A stretch of 52,104 nucleotides of DNA. It comes from JAWLCQ01 sp041687095. GTDB taxonomy: Bacteria > Planctomycetota > Phycisphaerae > SM23-33. The notes under the pieces are model-generated. The model ran no database searches and had not been told where the DNA came from. It was given only the letters and a program-made list of their open reading frames with translations. The first letter of the stretch is position 1. Each line of letters opens with the position of its first letter. Both the position numbers and the translations under genes were made by a program. The stretch spans positions 1 through 52,104 of the forward strand of contig JAWLCQ010000012.1 of assembly GCA_041687095.1 (NCBI GenBank), in the 5' to 3' direction. Shown one piece after another: positions 34,644 to 43,500 of the stretch.

Positions 34644-37052
34644 TCACCCGTTGAGCCACCCGTCGATGCGTTCGAGGCGTTGCGCGCGGGGGGCCGCCGT
34701 GTCATACCCGTCCAGCCGGGGCGCGATCTGCTTGAGGATGTTCAGGAGGGCCTTCTCGGCCTCGGGGTTGGGGGGGTCGGCGGCGACGAACTTCCGCAGC
34801 TCGCCCAGCAGCGGCGGCAGGGCGCGATCGCCCAGGGCCTGGAGTTCCTGCAGGGCGGCCGTCCGCGTCGAATCCTCCATCGCCATCAGCCGCGGGATGA
34901 GGGCGGCGACGCGTTCGCGATCGACCTGCTGCTGGCGGGCGCGGGCGGCGGCGGCGCACTGTTCGAGGCGTTGGCGTTGCTCGGGGGTGAGGCGCTCGCC
35001 CAAGAGCTTCGGAGCGGCCGTGCCGATCTGGAACGCCGGGCTCACCCGACCGGCGTCCAGGAGGGAATCGATGCGGGCGCAGAGGCGGTCGACGGCGGAG
35101 GCGAAGGCGTTGGGGTCGGCCTGATCGGCGATGGCCTTGACGGCGGCGGGGTTTTCGGCGGCGAGGAGGGCGTCGATCCACTGGCCCCAGACGTGGGGGG
35201 CGTTGGGGTCGGCGGCGGTGGCGTAGACGGAGTAGGCGTCGCGAAGGTGGACGGCGGCCTCCGCGGGCCGGTTCGCCGCCAGCAGGTCCTCGCCCAGGCG
35301 GCAGAGCACGCGGGGCAGTTGGGGGCTCTCGGCGCGGCGGAGGGCGGCGACGTGCAGGAGGCGGACGCGGATGAGCTGCTCCCCCGGGTCGCTGCGGCGG
35401 GCGAGGGAGGCGGCGACGCGGCCGATGGTGTCGGGCTCGGAGGTTTCCAGGACAGCCATCACGGCCGTCCACGCCTGCTGGCGGACGCCCGGGTCGGGCT
35501 CCTCGGTGGGATCGGTGCGGCGGAGGAACGCATCCAGATGCTGGCGCCCGTCGAGCGTGCGGAGGGCGACGATCACTGCCTGCCGCACCCCGCGGTCGCT
35601 GTCGGCGGCGAGGGAGGCGATGGCGTCGACGCGGGCGGGGTCGCCCATCTTGAGCAGGCCGTTGACGGCCGCCAGGCGCACGACGGCCGATGCGTCCTGC
35701 AGCGCCTCGATGAGGACGGGGGCGAAGTCGGGGCTGCCGATGACGCCCATGGCGGCGAGGAGGGCCTCGCGGACGGCCGCGGGCGCCTCGCCATTCAGCG
35801 TCTCCGTGTGCCGCTGGAGGAGGAGCGCCTGCATCCCTGCGCGGTCGTCGCCGGAAAGCGGGAGGCGTTCGGCGATGCGGGCCAGGGCGCGGGCGGCGGC
35901 GGCGGTGGCGGCCGATCCGTTCCGCCGCTCCAACTCCCCCACGATCGCCGGGAGGGCCTTGGCGTCCCCGTGCTGGCCCAGGGCGGTGAGCAACTCCTCG
36001 CGGACGGCGAGATCGGACTCGGCCTCGACGCGGGCGAGGAGCACCTCCAGCGCCTCGGGGCCGCTGAGGCGCCCGAGGACGGAGGCACAGGCGCGACGGA
36101 CGCGGGGGTCGGGGTCGTCCAGGAGGGTGCGGACGCGGCCCTGCAGGTCGAGGTTCACGGACTCGGCGGCGGCGATCTTGCGTTCGATCAGGCGGACGCC
36201 CGTCGCCCGCACGTCGCCCAGGGGGTCTTCCAGCAGCGTGGCCAGGATGGTGTCGCGCTGGGAGGCGGGGGTGGCGAGGTAGAGGTCCTCGGTGGCGCGG
36301 ACGAGGCGCTCGCGAAGGCGGGCGTTGGCCGCCTCCAGGTCGTGCCGCGTCCGGGCGAGCGAGTCGGCAAGCTCCGAGAGCCACTGATCGCGGGGACGGT
36401 CGGCGTTGAGGGCCCACCATCGCTTCCACTTGGCGCGGTCGCGGCCGAAGTCGCGGCGGTTGGCGAGGCGCTCGAGCGAGTCGAACGCCGCCTCCCGCAC
36501 GGGGGGACTGCGGTCGTCCAGCAGATGGATGAGGGTGTTGACGGCCTCCTTGTCGAGGACGAACTGGAGGGCCTCGATGGCGGCGATGCGGACGGGGGTG
36601 TCGGCGCGGCGGTCCGCGGCGGCGTCGACGAGTTGGGCGGCGGCGGCGGGGAGCTTGCAGGCGGCGAGGGCGCGGGCGGCCGGGGCGCGGACGGCGGGCT
36701 CGTCGCAGCGCAGCATGGCCGCCAGGGGCTCGATGAACTCCGCGTGCCCCTGGCCGTTGGCAGCGAGGACCTCGGCGATGGCGATCTGGGCGGGGCGGTT
36801 GGCGGGGTCAGAGAGGAAGCCCACCAGGGCCTCCTTCGCCTGCGGGTAGGAGCGGATGAGGAGGAGGGAGGCGGCGTCACGCTTGGTCTGGCGGGCGCGG
36901 GAGGCGTCGGAGAGCTGCTCGCAGAGCGTCCGCAGTTCGGAGTCCTGCTCGGGCGTCAGGGGTTTGGGGGGCGCGGCGAGGGCGGGAGAGACCGCCCACA
37001 CCAGCATCACCCCCGCCAGGATGGCTGTGCCCGCGCGAACCAAGCGTTCCAC
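34644..37052 (-). CDS. Secreted HEAT-repeat protein
   Basis: An 802-residue helical repeat protein with a signal peptide (AGTAILAGVMLVWAVSPALAAPP). HEAT/PBS-lyase-like units cover most of the chain: for example VRAPAARALAACKLPAAA, VREAAFDSLERLAN, VRRACASVLGRLSGPEAL, VREALLAAMGVIGSPDFAP, VRLAAVNGLLKMGDPARV. No enzyme domain was seen; a scaffold role is likely. The longest start is a GTG at 37052, but its ribosome site would overlap it. A TTG at 37043 sits five bases behind AAGGTGG and is a better start. It is divergent from purM and transcribed alone. Confidence 0.85.
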   Translation of the reverse strand: MERLVRAGTAILAGVMLVWAVSPALAAPPKPLTPEQDSELRTLCEQLSDASRARQTKRDAASLLLIRSYPQAKEALVGFLSDPANRPAQIAIAEVLAANGQGHAEFIEPLAAMLRCDEPAVRAPAARALAACKLPAAAAQLVDAAADRRADTPVRIAAIEALQFVLDKEAVNTLIHLLDDRSPPVREAAFDSLERLANRRDFGRDRAKWKRWWALNADRPRDQWLSELADSLARTRHDLEAANARLRERLVRATEDLYLATPASQRDTILATLLEDPLGDVRATGVRLIERKIAAAESVNLDLQGRVRTLLDDPDPRVRRACASVLGRLSGPEALEVLLARVEAESDLAVREELLTALGQHGDAKALPAIVGELERRNGSAATAAAARALARIAERLPLSGDDRAGMQALLLQRHTETLNGEAPAAVREALLAAMGVIGSPDFAPVLIEALQDASAVVRLAAVNGLLKMGDPARVDAIASLAADSDRGVRQAVIVALRTLDGRQHLDAFLRRTDPTEEPDPGVRQQAWTAVMAVLETSEPDTIGRVAASLARRSDPGEQLIRVRLLHVAALRRAESPQLPRVLCRLGEDLLAANRPAEAAVHLRDAYSVYATAADPNAPHVWGQWIDALLAAENPAAVKAIADQADPNAFASAVDRLCARIDSLLDAGRVSPAFQIGTAAPKLLGERLTPEQRQRLEQCAAAARARQQQVDRERVAALIPRLMAMEDSTRTAALQELQALGDRALPPLLGELRKFVAADPPNPEAEKALLNILKQIAPRLDGYDTAAPRAQRLERIDGWLNG

Positions 37053-37092
37053 CTTTCGTTCCGACCCCGCGACCCCCGCGGCCGCGGCCTAC

Positions 37093-37120
37093 TCTATATT
37101 TAACGCGCGCGATTCATGAA
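37093..37120 (-). promoter_or_regulatory. Predicted HEAT-protein gene promoter
   Basis: On the minus strand TTCATG, 16 bases, TATAGA (37093-37098). The leader would run from about 37086 to the start at 37052 or 37043 and contains GAAAGGTGG. Confidence 0.45.
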
Positions 37121-37367
37121 GGTTCGTACGAAAACTCCCCACGCGGCGACTTTTCGCGTCCGGGACCGCAAATTCCCACGCCGCCGGCACGGCCGGGGTC
37201 CGTTCACGGCGGTGGCGGGCGGCCCTGCGAGGGGCGGGGGGGCAGGAAATCCTGGCGGGCTGTACGCGTGATGGGCCGCAGAGGCGCGGAGACGCAGTCG
37301 CGGGTGCCACGGCTGCGCTGTTTGCAGCCGTGCTCCTACGAGCGCGCGGCGGAACACGGGGTCTGCG

Positions 37368-37597
37368 TAACCGTTCACGGGACGGCGCCTTGGTGTGGGT
37401 GCCACCCTCAAGCCGCAGTTGTTCGCGGCTTGGGGGTGCTGGCGCCTCGTTGTTCTACACGTCTCGGGCCTCGCGGGCGGCAGGGATCGGTCTCCAGGCG
37501 TCCCGCCAGGGACGCCAAGATGTGTAGAACAACGAGGTGCTGGCACCCCCAAGCGGCAAACAGCGCCGCTTGAGGGTGGCACCCCGTGAACGGTTAC
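37368..37597 (+). mobile_element. Miniature inverted-repeat element, copy C, with inner insertion
   Basis: Ends TAACCGTTCACGGG (37368-37381) and CCCGTGAACGGTTA (37583-37596). The inner pair is GTGCCACCCTCAAG (37399-37412) and CTTGAGGGTGGCAC (37569-37582). The third pair is GCTTGGGGGTGCTGG (37428-37442) and TGGCACCCCCAAGC (37541-37554). A second element sits in its centre (37445-37536). The copy is longer than A and B for this reason, plus about 17 extra bases after the left end. Confidence 0.85.
37445..37536 (+). mobile_element. CCTCGTTGTTCTACAC-ended element inside copy C
   Basis: Ends CCTCGTTGTTCTACAC (37445-37460) and GTGTAGAACAACGAGG (37522-37537). The middle carries a GGCGTCCC-GCCA-GGGACGCC hairpin (37497-37516). 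The flanks are GTGCTGGC at 37436-37443 and 37537-37544, a direct repeat expected from insertion into the centre of copy C. Relatives end at 14126-14144 and at 51581 and 52030. Confidence 0.75.
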
Positions 37598-37665
37598 GGT
37601 TCTGCGAACCCGTAGCGCTCGGCGAACCGGACTTTGCGATGCCCCTGCGGCCGATGAGCGGGGGC

Positions 37666-37693
37666 TTGCAATGCGTCCGGCCCATGATACCAT
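37666..37693 (+). promoter_or_regulatory. Possible leaderless promoter of purM
   Basis: TTGCAA (37666-37671), 16 bases, TACCAT (37688-37693), six bases, then ATG at 37700. No Shine-Dalgarno sequence is present. The predicted transcript would begin at or next to the start codon. Confidence 0.5.
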
Positions 37694-37699
37694 GACCCC

Positions 37700-38785
37700 A
37701 TGGCCAAGGCATCACGATCGACGGAACCGTTAACGTACCAGCAGGCGGGCGTGGACATCGAGGAAGCCGACCGGATGGTCGACGAGATCCGCCCGCTCGT
37801 GGAGCGGACGCAGTCCGCCCGTGTCATGGGCCCCTACGGGGGCTTCTCGGGGCTCTTCCGCCTCGACTACGACGAGAAGCTCTTCAAGGTCAAGTACCGC
37901 AACCCCGTCCTGGCGGCCTGTACCGACGGGGTCGGGACCAAGCTCAAAATCGCCTTCGCCATGAACAGGTTCGATACCGTCGGGATCGACCTCGTGGCGA
38001 TGAACGTCAACGACCTCGTCTGCTGCGGGGCCGAGCCGCTCTTCTTCCTCGACTACCTCGCCGTCGGCAAGCTCGACCGCCGCCAGGCCGTCGACCTCCT
38101 CCGCGGGATGTCCGAGGGCTGCGTGCAGTCCGGGGCGTCGATCCTGGGCGGGGAGACGGCCGAGATGCCCGGGTTCTACCCCCCCGGGGAGTTCGACCTC
38201 GCCGGATTCGCCGTCGGGGTCGTCGAGCGCGACCGCATCATCAACGGTTCGCACGTGCAGGCGGGCGACATCGCCATTGGCCTCGCCAGCGACGGGCTGC
38301 ACTCCAACGGGTACGGCCTGGCGAGGCGGGTGCTGCTGGAGAAGGCGGGCTACGCCCTCGAGGACCGCCCCGCGGAGTTGGAGGGCGCGAGCGTGGGCGA
38401 GGAGATGCTCCGCCCCACGCGGATCTACGTCCGCCCGGTCCTGGACGTCCTGCACCACTACAAGGTCAAGCGCGTGGTGAAGGCGATGGCCCACATCACC
38501 GGGGGCGGGCTGCCGGGCAACCTGCCCCGCGTCCTTCCGGACGGGCTGACCATCCGCGTCAAGCGCGACAGCTGGCGCCCCTCGCCCATCTTCCGCCTCA
38601 TCGCCGCCAAGGGCCCCGTGGACTCCATCGAGATGTCGCGGGTGTTCAACATGGGCGTGGGGTTCGTGATGGTGGTGGCCCCGGCGTATGCACAAACCGT
38701 TATGGGCCGCCTCCGCGAGTCCGGGGAGCGGTGCTGGGAACTCGGGAAGGTCTGCGAGGGCGGGCCGGAACTGCTCTGGACCTAA
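37700..38785 (+). CDS. purM: Phosphoribosylformylglycinamidine cyclo-ligase (AIR synthetase)
   Basis: A 361-residue purine-synthesis enzyme that closes the imidazole ring of FGAM with ATP to give AIR. Family landmarks: TYQQAGVDIEEADRMVDEI at the N-terminus, ACTDGVGTKLKIA near residue 74, GIDLVAMNVNDLVCCGAEPLFFLDY, GGETAEMPGFY near 155 and GLASDGLHSNGYGL near 193, with HITGGGLPGNLPRV near 270. The length is normal. The ribokinase gene starts 13 bases after its stop with AAGGAG, so the two are probably one transcript. No other pur genes are nearby. The start has no ribosome site (see the promoter at 37666). Confidence 0.96.
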   Translation: MAKASRSTEPLTYQQAGVDIEEADRMVDEIRPLVERTQSARVMGPYGGFSGLFRLDYDEKLFKVKYRNPVLAACTDGVGTKLKIAFAMNRFDTVGIDLVAMNVNDLVCCGAEPLFFLDYLAVGKLDRRQAVDLLRGMSEGCVQSGASILGGETAEMPGFYPPGEFDLAGFAVGVVERDRIINGSHVQAGDIAIGLASDGLHSNGYGLARRVLLEKAGYALEDRPAELEGASVGEEMLRPTRIYVRPVLDVLHHYKVKRVVKAMAHITGGGLPGNLPRVLPDGLTIRVKRDSWRPSPIFRLIAAKGPVDSIEMSRVFNMGVGFVMVVAPAYAQTVMGRLRESGERCWELGKVCEGGPELLWT

Positions 38786-38798
38786 GGAGCCAAGGGCC

Positions 38799-39737
38799 AT
38801 GGAAGACGCCCCCAACATCCTCGTGGTCGGGTCGATCAACATGGACCTGGTCGTTCGCGCCCCGCACATGCCCGCACCGGGCGAGACCGTCCTGGGCGGA
38901 GGGTTCGTCACCAGCCCCGGCGGCAAGGGCGCCAACCAGGCCGTCGCCGCCGCCCGCCTCGGGGGCCGCTGCGCCATGATCGGCCGCGTCGGGGACGACG
39001 CGTTCGGCGAGCGGCTGCTGCAGACCCTGGCGGACGAGGGCGTGGACTGCCGGTCCGTGATGCGGACCGAGGACGCCCCCAGCGGGGTGGCCATGATCGT
39101 CGTCGACGCCCAGGGCGAGAACTCCATCGTCGTCGCCAGCGGCGCCAACTACCACCTCACGCCCGACGACATCTTCTCCCACCGCGAGGCCTTCGAGTCC
39201 TGCTCCGTCGTGGTCCTCCAGCTCGAACTGCCCATCCCCACCGTCCGCGCCGCCATCGAACTCGCCCGCCGCTGCGGGTGCAAGGTCATCCTCGACCCCG
39301 CCCCCGCCCCCCAGCAGATGTGCGAGGCCCTCTTCGACGTCGACATCATCAGCCCCAACGTCTCCGAGGCCGAGATCCTCACCGGCCAACGCGCCGGGGA
39401 GGAACGCGTCGACAAGCTCGTCGCCACCGAACTCGTCGAGCGAGGCGCCCGCGCGGTCGTGCTGAAACTCGGGTCCCGCGGGTCCCTCGTCGTCGCCGCC
39501 GACGGGCACTTCTACCGCGTCCCCGCCTACAAGGTCCCCGTCCAGGACACCACGGCCGCCGGGGACGCCTTCACCGCCGCCCTCGCCCTCGCCGTCGCCC
39601 GCGGCCAAAACCTCCACCTCGCCACCCGCTTCGCCAACGCCGCCGGAGCCCTCGCCTGCACCCGCCTCGGCGCCCAGTCCGCCATGCCCACCGCCGACGA
39701 GGTCCGCTTCCTCATGGCCGACCAGCCCCTGGACTGA
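38799..39737 (+). CDS. rbsK: Ribokinase (PfkB family)
   Basis: A 312-residue sugar kinase that should phosphorylate ribose at O5. PfkB signature 1 is present as SPGGKGANQAVAAARLGG (39-56). Signature 2 reads DTTAAGDAF (250-258) with catalytic base Asp256; the usual first Gly of GAGD is Ala, which the family tolerates. GSINMDLVVR near residue 11 and NPNVSEAEIL-like SPNVSEAEILTG fit ribokinase better than fructokinase. ATG after AAGGAG, 13 bases from purM. Pairing with purM is consistent with feeding ribose-5-phosphate to PRPP and purines; deoxyribokinase activity cannot be excluded. Confidence 0.85.
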   Translation: MEDAPNILVVGSINMDLVVRAPHMPAPGETVLGGGFVTSPGGKGANQAVAAARLGGRCAMIGRVGDDAFGERLLQTLADEGVDCRSVMRTEDAPSGVAMIVVDAQGENSIVVASGANYHLTPDDIFSHREAFESCSVVVLQLELPIPTVRAAIELARRCGCKVILDPAPAPQQMCEALFDVDIISPNVSEAEILTGQRAGEERVDKLVATELVERGARAVVLKLGSRGSLVVAADGHFYRVPAYKVPVQDTTAAGDAFTAALALAVARGQNLHLATRFANAAGALACTRLGAQSAMPTADEVRFLMADQPLD

Positions 39738-39825
39738 TCCGCCCCCCCATACCGTCACCTGCGGAACCAAACGCAGCCCCCCTCAGATCCATCGCGCGGA
39801 CACCAACCGGAAGGAACGCGACCTC

Positions 39826-39865
39826 TTCCCCAAGCCCCCCGACTGCGTCGGGGGGATGATGCCCG
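39826..39865 (+). repeat. REP palindrome CCCCCCGAC…GTCGGGGGG, intergenic copy
   Basis: The perfect palindrome is at 39835-39855, flanked by TCTTCCCCAAG and ATGATGCCCG. It is nearly identical in reverse complement to the copy inside addB at 26259-26297, and similar to the pair at 16914-17010. It lies between the 3' ends of ribokinase and the membrane-protein gene. Confidence 0.85.
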
Positions 39866-39879
39866 AAACGCCACTCCCC

Positions 39880-40362
39880 TCACCGGCGGACCCGGACCTC
39901 CTCATGCCCGTACCCCGCGCTCCGCAACTGCGTCCTCCCGCCCCACAGCAGCCACACCCGCCGGTCCCGCTGCATGTAGATCACTGCCGGGGCGCCCTGC
40001 CCGCGCGGACGGTCGCGCGTGTAGATCTGGACGGTCAGCGGCATGTCGGAAACGTGTGCGGGGTCCTCGCGGTGCAGCAGGACGTCGAGGGGATTCAGCG
40101 TCGGGTGCGTGCGGTGGCGCACGCGGCCGCGAAGCTCCGCGATGGCGTCGCTTCCGACCTCGCGGTCCTCCTCGCCCGCGCATCGCCACACCCCCGTGCA
40201 CTCCGCGGGCAGGCCGCTCAGCGGGTCCCCCACCGTCGCGTTGGGCAGGACCGTCCCCGCCCACAGCACCAGCCCCGTCAGCCCCGCCAGGCCCATCCCC
40301 AGCCCGAACGCCTGCCACCCCCGCCCCTTCTCGAGCGGCCGCACCTCGATCTCGCCGTCCAT
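39880..40362 (-). CDS. Predicted single-pass membrane protein of unknown function
   Basis: A 160-residue protein with a short cytoplasmic N-terminus (MDGEIEVRPLEKGRGW) and one hydrophobic helix (about 18-40, GLGMGLAGLTGLVLWAGTVLP). The soluble remainder would lie outside the membrane and has two cysteines (ECTGVWRC) that could form a disulfide. No family was recognised. The ATG has GAAGGAGATGGGGGC before it, a strong ribosome site, which supports it as a real gene. It converges on ribokinase. Confidence 0.65.
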   Translation of the reverse strand: MDGEIEVRPLEKGRGWQAFGLGMGLAGLTGLVLWAGTVLPNATVGDPLSGLPAECTGVWRCAGEEDREVGSDAIAELRGRVRHRTHPTLNPLDVLLHREDPAHVSDMPLTVQIYTRDRPRGQGAPAVIYMQRDRRVWLLWGGRTQLRSAGYGHEEVRVRR

Positions 40363-40532
40363 GCCCCCATCTCCTTCGCGTGCGCCTTCACGTCCATACC
40401 CGCCCCGACACGCCTCGCGCCGTACACGGTCATCCTATGGCGTCCCCGGGACCGATCTCGTCCGGTCCTCCCGATTTAGCGGCGGGCGGTACGCCCGCCA
40501 CGACCGGCGAACTCCGCGGAGACGCCCCCGGG

Positions 40533-43500
40533 CTACCCCTGCGAAGCGGGTGTCGTAAGGCCCGGAATGGAAGCACCGTAGAACGCGCCCAACAGCGTCA
40601 GATCCCCCAGGACCGCGGAACTGCTCGTGCTCACGCTGCCGCTGCTCCTGCGCCCACTGCCGCCGATCACAACCGTGCTGCCGCCCCCACCGGTGTACCC
40701 GCTCCCCCCGCCCGTGCTCCCGCTCCCCCCGCCGCCGCCCGTCGGGGGCGGGATCTGCGCGTTGTACCGCCTCCCCTCGTACCGCCCGTGCTTGAGGAAG
40801 TGGTCCAGGCCGCTCTCGAACTGCCCCGCCCCCACCGCCCCCGCCACGTCCGCGTTCCACTGCAGATAGATCGTCTCGTCAAACTCGTCGCCCCACGCTG
40901 CGTGCGCCGCCTGCAACGGGGAGAACGCCAACCCCGCCGCCTCCCCCACCGCCAGGAAGTGATCGAACCCGCACCCGTAGCGCCCGCCGCTGACGGCCGC
41001 CGCCGCCTGCGGGTTGTGCCCCAGGTAGTACGCCTCGTCGAACCACGGGCTGAACGCCCGCCCCTCGAACCGCCCGTGGCGGACGAAGTGCTGCAGCCCG
41101 CTCTCGAACATCCCCCCCGCCACCGCCGCCGCCACGTCGGCGTTTCGCCTCAGGTACAGACCCTCGCTGAACCACTCGCTCGCCCGCCGCAGCGCCAGCG
41201 GGCGCGGGTCGCGCCCCTCGCGGCGCCCGCACGCCAGGTAGTGCTCCAGCCCGCTGGCGAACGCCCCCCCGCTCCCGACGCTCTCCGCCACGTCCGGGTT
41301 GCCCGCCAGGTAGTCCCGCTCGTTGTAGTCCGGGTGGAACGGGCGCAGCTCCGCAATGCCGTAGCGCACGAAGTGCTCGAACCCGGAGCGGAAGAACTGT
41401 CCGGGTCCGGTGTTGTCGGCGACGTCGGGATTGTGCTGGAGGTAGTACGCCTCCCCGCCCCAGCACGCCCGCAGCTCCGCAAGCTCCGCCGCTCCCACCG
41501 GACCGCACAGGCGCCCCTCGTGACGGCCGTACTGCAGGTAGTGCTCGAGCCCTGTGGCGAACCTCCCCTCCGCCACCACCGCCGCCACGTCGGGGTTCGC
41601 CGACAGGTACGCGTCCTCGTCGTAGAACGGGCTGAAGACCCGCCCCTCGTAGTGCCCGTAGGCGAGGAAGTGCTCGCGGCCCGTCGGGAAGTTGCGCCCG
41701 GGCCCGGCCTGGGCGGCGACGTCGGGGTTGTGCAGGAGGTACAGGTGCTCGTCGAAGTAGCCGTTGATCGCCGACAGCGGCAGCGAGGGGAAGCCCACCT
41801 CCACCTTCGCCGCCATGCTGAACAGCTCACCGTCGAACGCGACGGCGAAGAACGCGTTGGCCCGTGCCGCCACGCCCCGCGCCGGTCCGCTCCACGCCCA
41901 GCCGTCTGCCCCGTCGGCGTCCTCGCCCAGGAGCGTATCGACGGCGGGGTCGAGCCTGCCATTGCCGTCCGCGTCGTAGTAGAACGCCACGTGTTCAATG
42001 GCGTCACCGGCGTCGGGGTCGGCCACGCCATTCGCCGTCAGCGTCAGCGGCTCACCCATGCGGTTCACCTCGCCCGGTGCGGCGGTGAGGGACGCGAGGG
42101 TCGGGGACTCGTTGACGTCCGTGACGCTGACCGTGAAGGTCTGCTCCGCATACAGGCCGTAGGCATTGGTGCTGCGCACGCGGATGCTGCATGTCGGGCG
42201 CGTCTCGAAATCCAGCGGGGCGGCGACCTTCAGTGAGTCTCCCTCGATGGTGAACTTCGCGTTATCGATATCGCCCTCTCCCGAGACAAGCGTATAGTCG
42301 AAGGTGCCTTCGGGATCGGCGGAAACGGTGCTGAGCACCCCGGCGGCCGTGCCGGCAGGAGCGGTCTCAGGCACGGCGGTTCCGGCGATCTGCACACCGG
42401 TCGGACCCGGTGCGCCAAGGTTGGCGTACCATTCCAGGGTGCCGCTCAACTCCGCGTACCCGACGATGTCCGTACGTCCATCGCCGTTCATATCCGCCGT
42501 GCGGATGACCGTGTACTCCCAAGCATCTCCGATTTCCCGGGCGGCGACCTCCATGGAGGGGCTATAGTTCCCCCCGTCGAGATTGCGATACCAGACCAGG
42601 TGGATGGTGCCCGCCCGATCCATCCAGTCCGCGATAACATCTATCCTTCCGTCTCCATCCAAGTCGGAAACACTGGTGCTCCAGTAGTGCCAGGAGTCGA
42701 TCGAGTCCAAGACCTTTGCTGGACCGAATGTCCCTTCATGGTTCTCTCTTGTGTGGATCGTCCCCTGTCCCGCGCAGAGCAGATCAACATCTCCGTCGTT
42801 GTCAAAGTCTCCAACATGGAGGATACCGGTGCCGCTCGGGAACAGCGCACGTGCGGCCGCGAAGGTCCCGCCCCCCTGGTTTTCGTACAACAAGACCGCC
42901 GCGTCGCCGGATGCTGCCAAGTCATAATCTCCATCCAGGTCATAATCCAGCAACATCGAGCCCGCAGGCTTGCCCGCCACAGGAATGAGATGGCCTGCAC
43001 CATCATTCTGCATCCAGTAGGTCTCTTGCGTAGTCAGAAGATCAAGATCCCCATCGCCATCCACATCCACCAGACGGCCGTCCCACCCAAACGGGTTCCG
43101 ACCCACGTCAGCGGTGGCGATGATCGTCCCGGCCCCGAACCCACCGGCCCCGTCGTTTTCCCACCAGAGAATCCGGTTCTGGTACTGCTTGCCCCAGGGT
43201 GAGAGTTCAATGGCATCGGCTAGAAGGGCGACAACGTCCAAGTCACCATCCCCATCCATGTCCCTCGCATGCATATCGTACAGCCCGTCGCTGTCGCCGA
43301 GGGCCCAGTCAAACTCGCACCTGGTAAACACTCCCTCACCGTCGTTCCTGATCCAGGACGGGGGAAGGTCCCAATCAGCCCTCCGCAACAGGACGTCCTG
43401 ATCGCCATCCTCATCGAGATCGAAGATCTGAAAGTCTGGCCATGGCACAGGCACGAAAGCCATGATCTCCCGGGGACCGAAGAGATTTGCGGTGAGCAGC

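Larger units (their letters stand above)
37292..37641 (+). repeat. CGCGGGTGCCACGG repeat split by element copy C
   Basis: 37292-37360 equals 33788-33855; 37599-37641 equals 33854-33899 with few changes (GTGGCACC became GTAGCGCT). The interruption lies in the loop of the ACGGGTT-CTGC-AACCCGT hairpin. Copy C is flanked by GGTCTGCG (37360-37367) and GGTTCTGCG (37598-37606). Confidence 0.85.

Noticed and set aside
29143..34659. A 1,800-residue antisense open frame across addA, the glycosyltransferase and nikR
   Set aside because: High-GC coding DNA keeps this frame open. Its protein is low-complexity Gly/Val/Glu with no domain, and it spans several repeats.
34680..37103. A long open frame antisense to the HEAT gene
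   Set aside because: Composition artefact; the minus-strand product has a signal peptide and regular HEAT units, the plus-strand one has neither.
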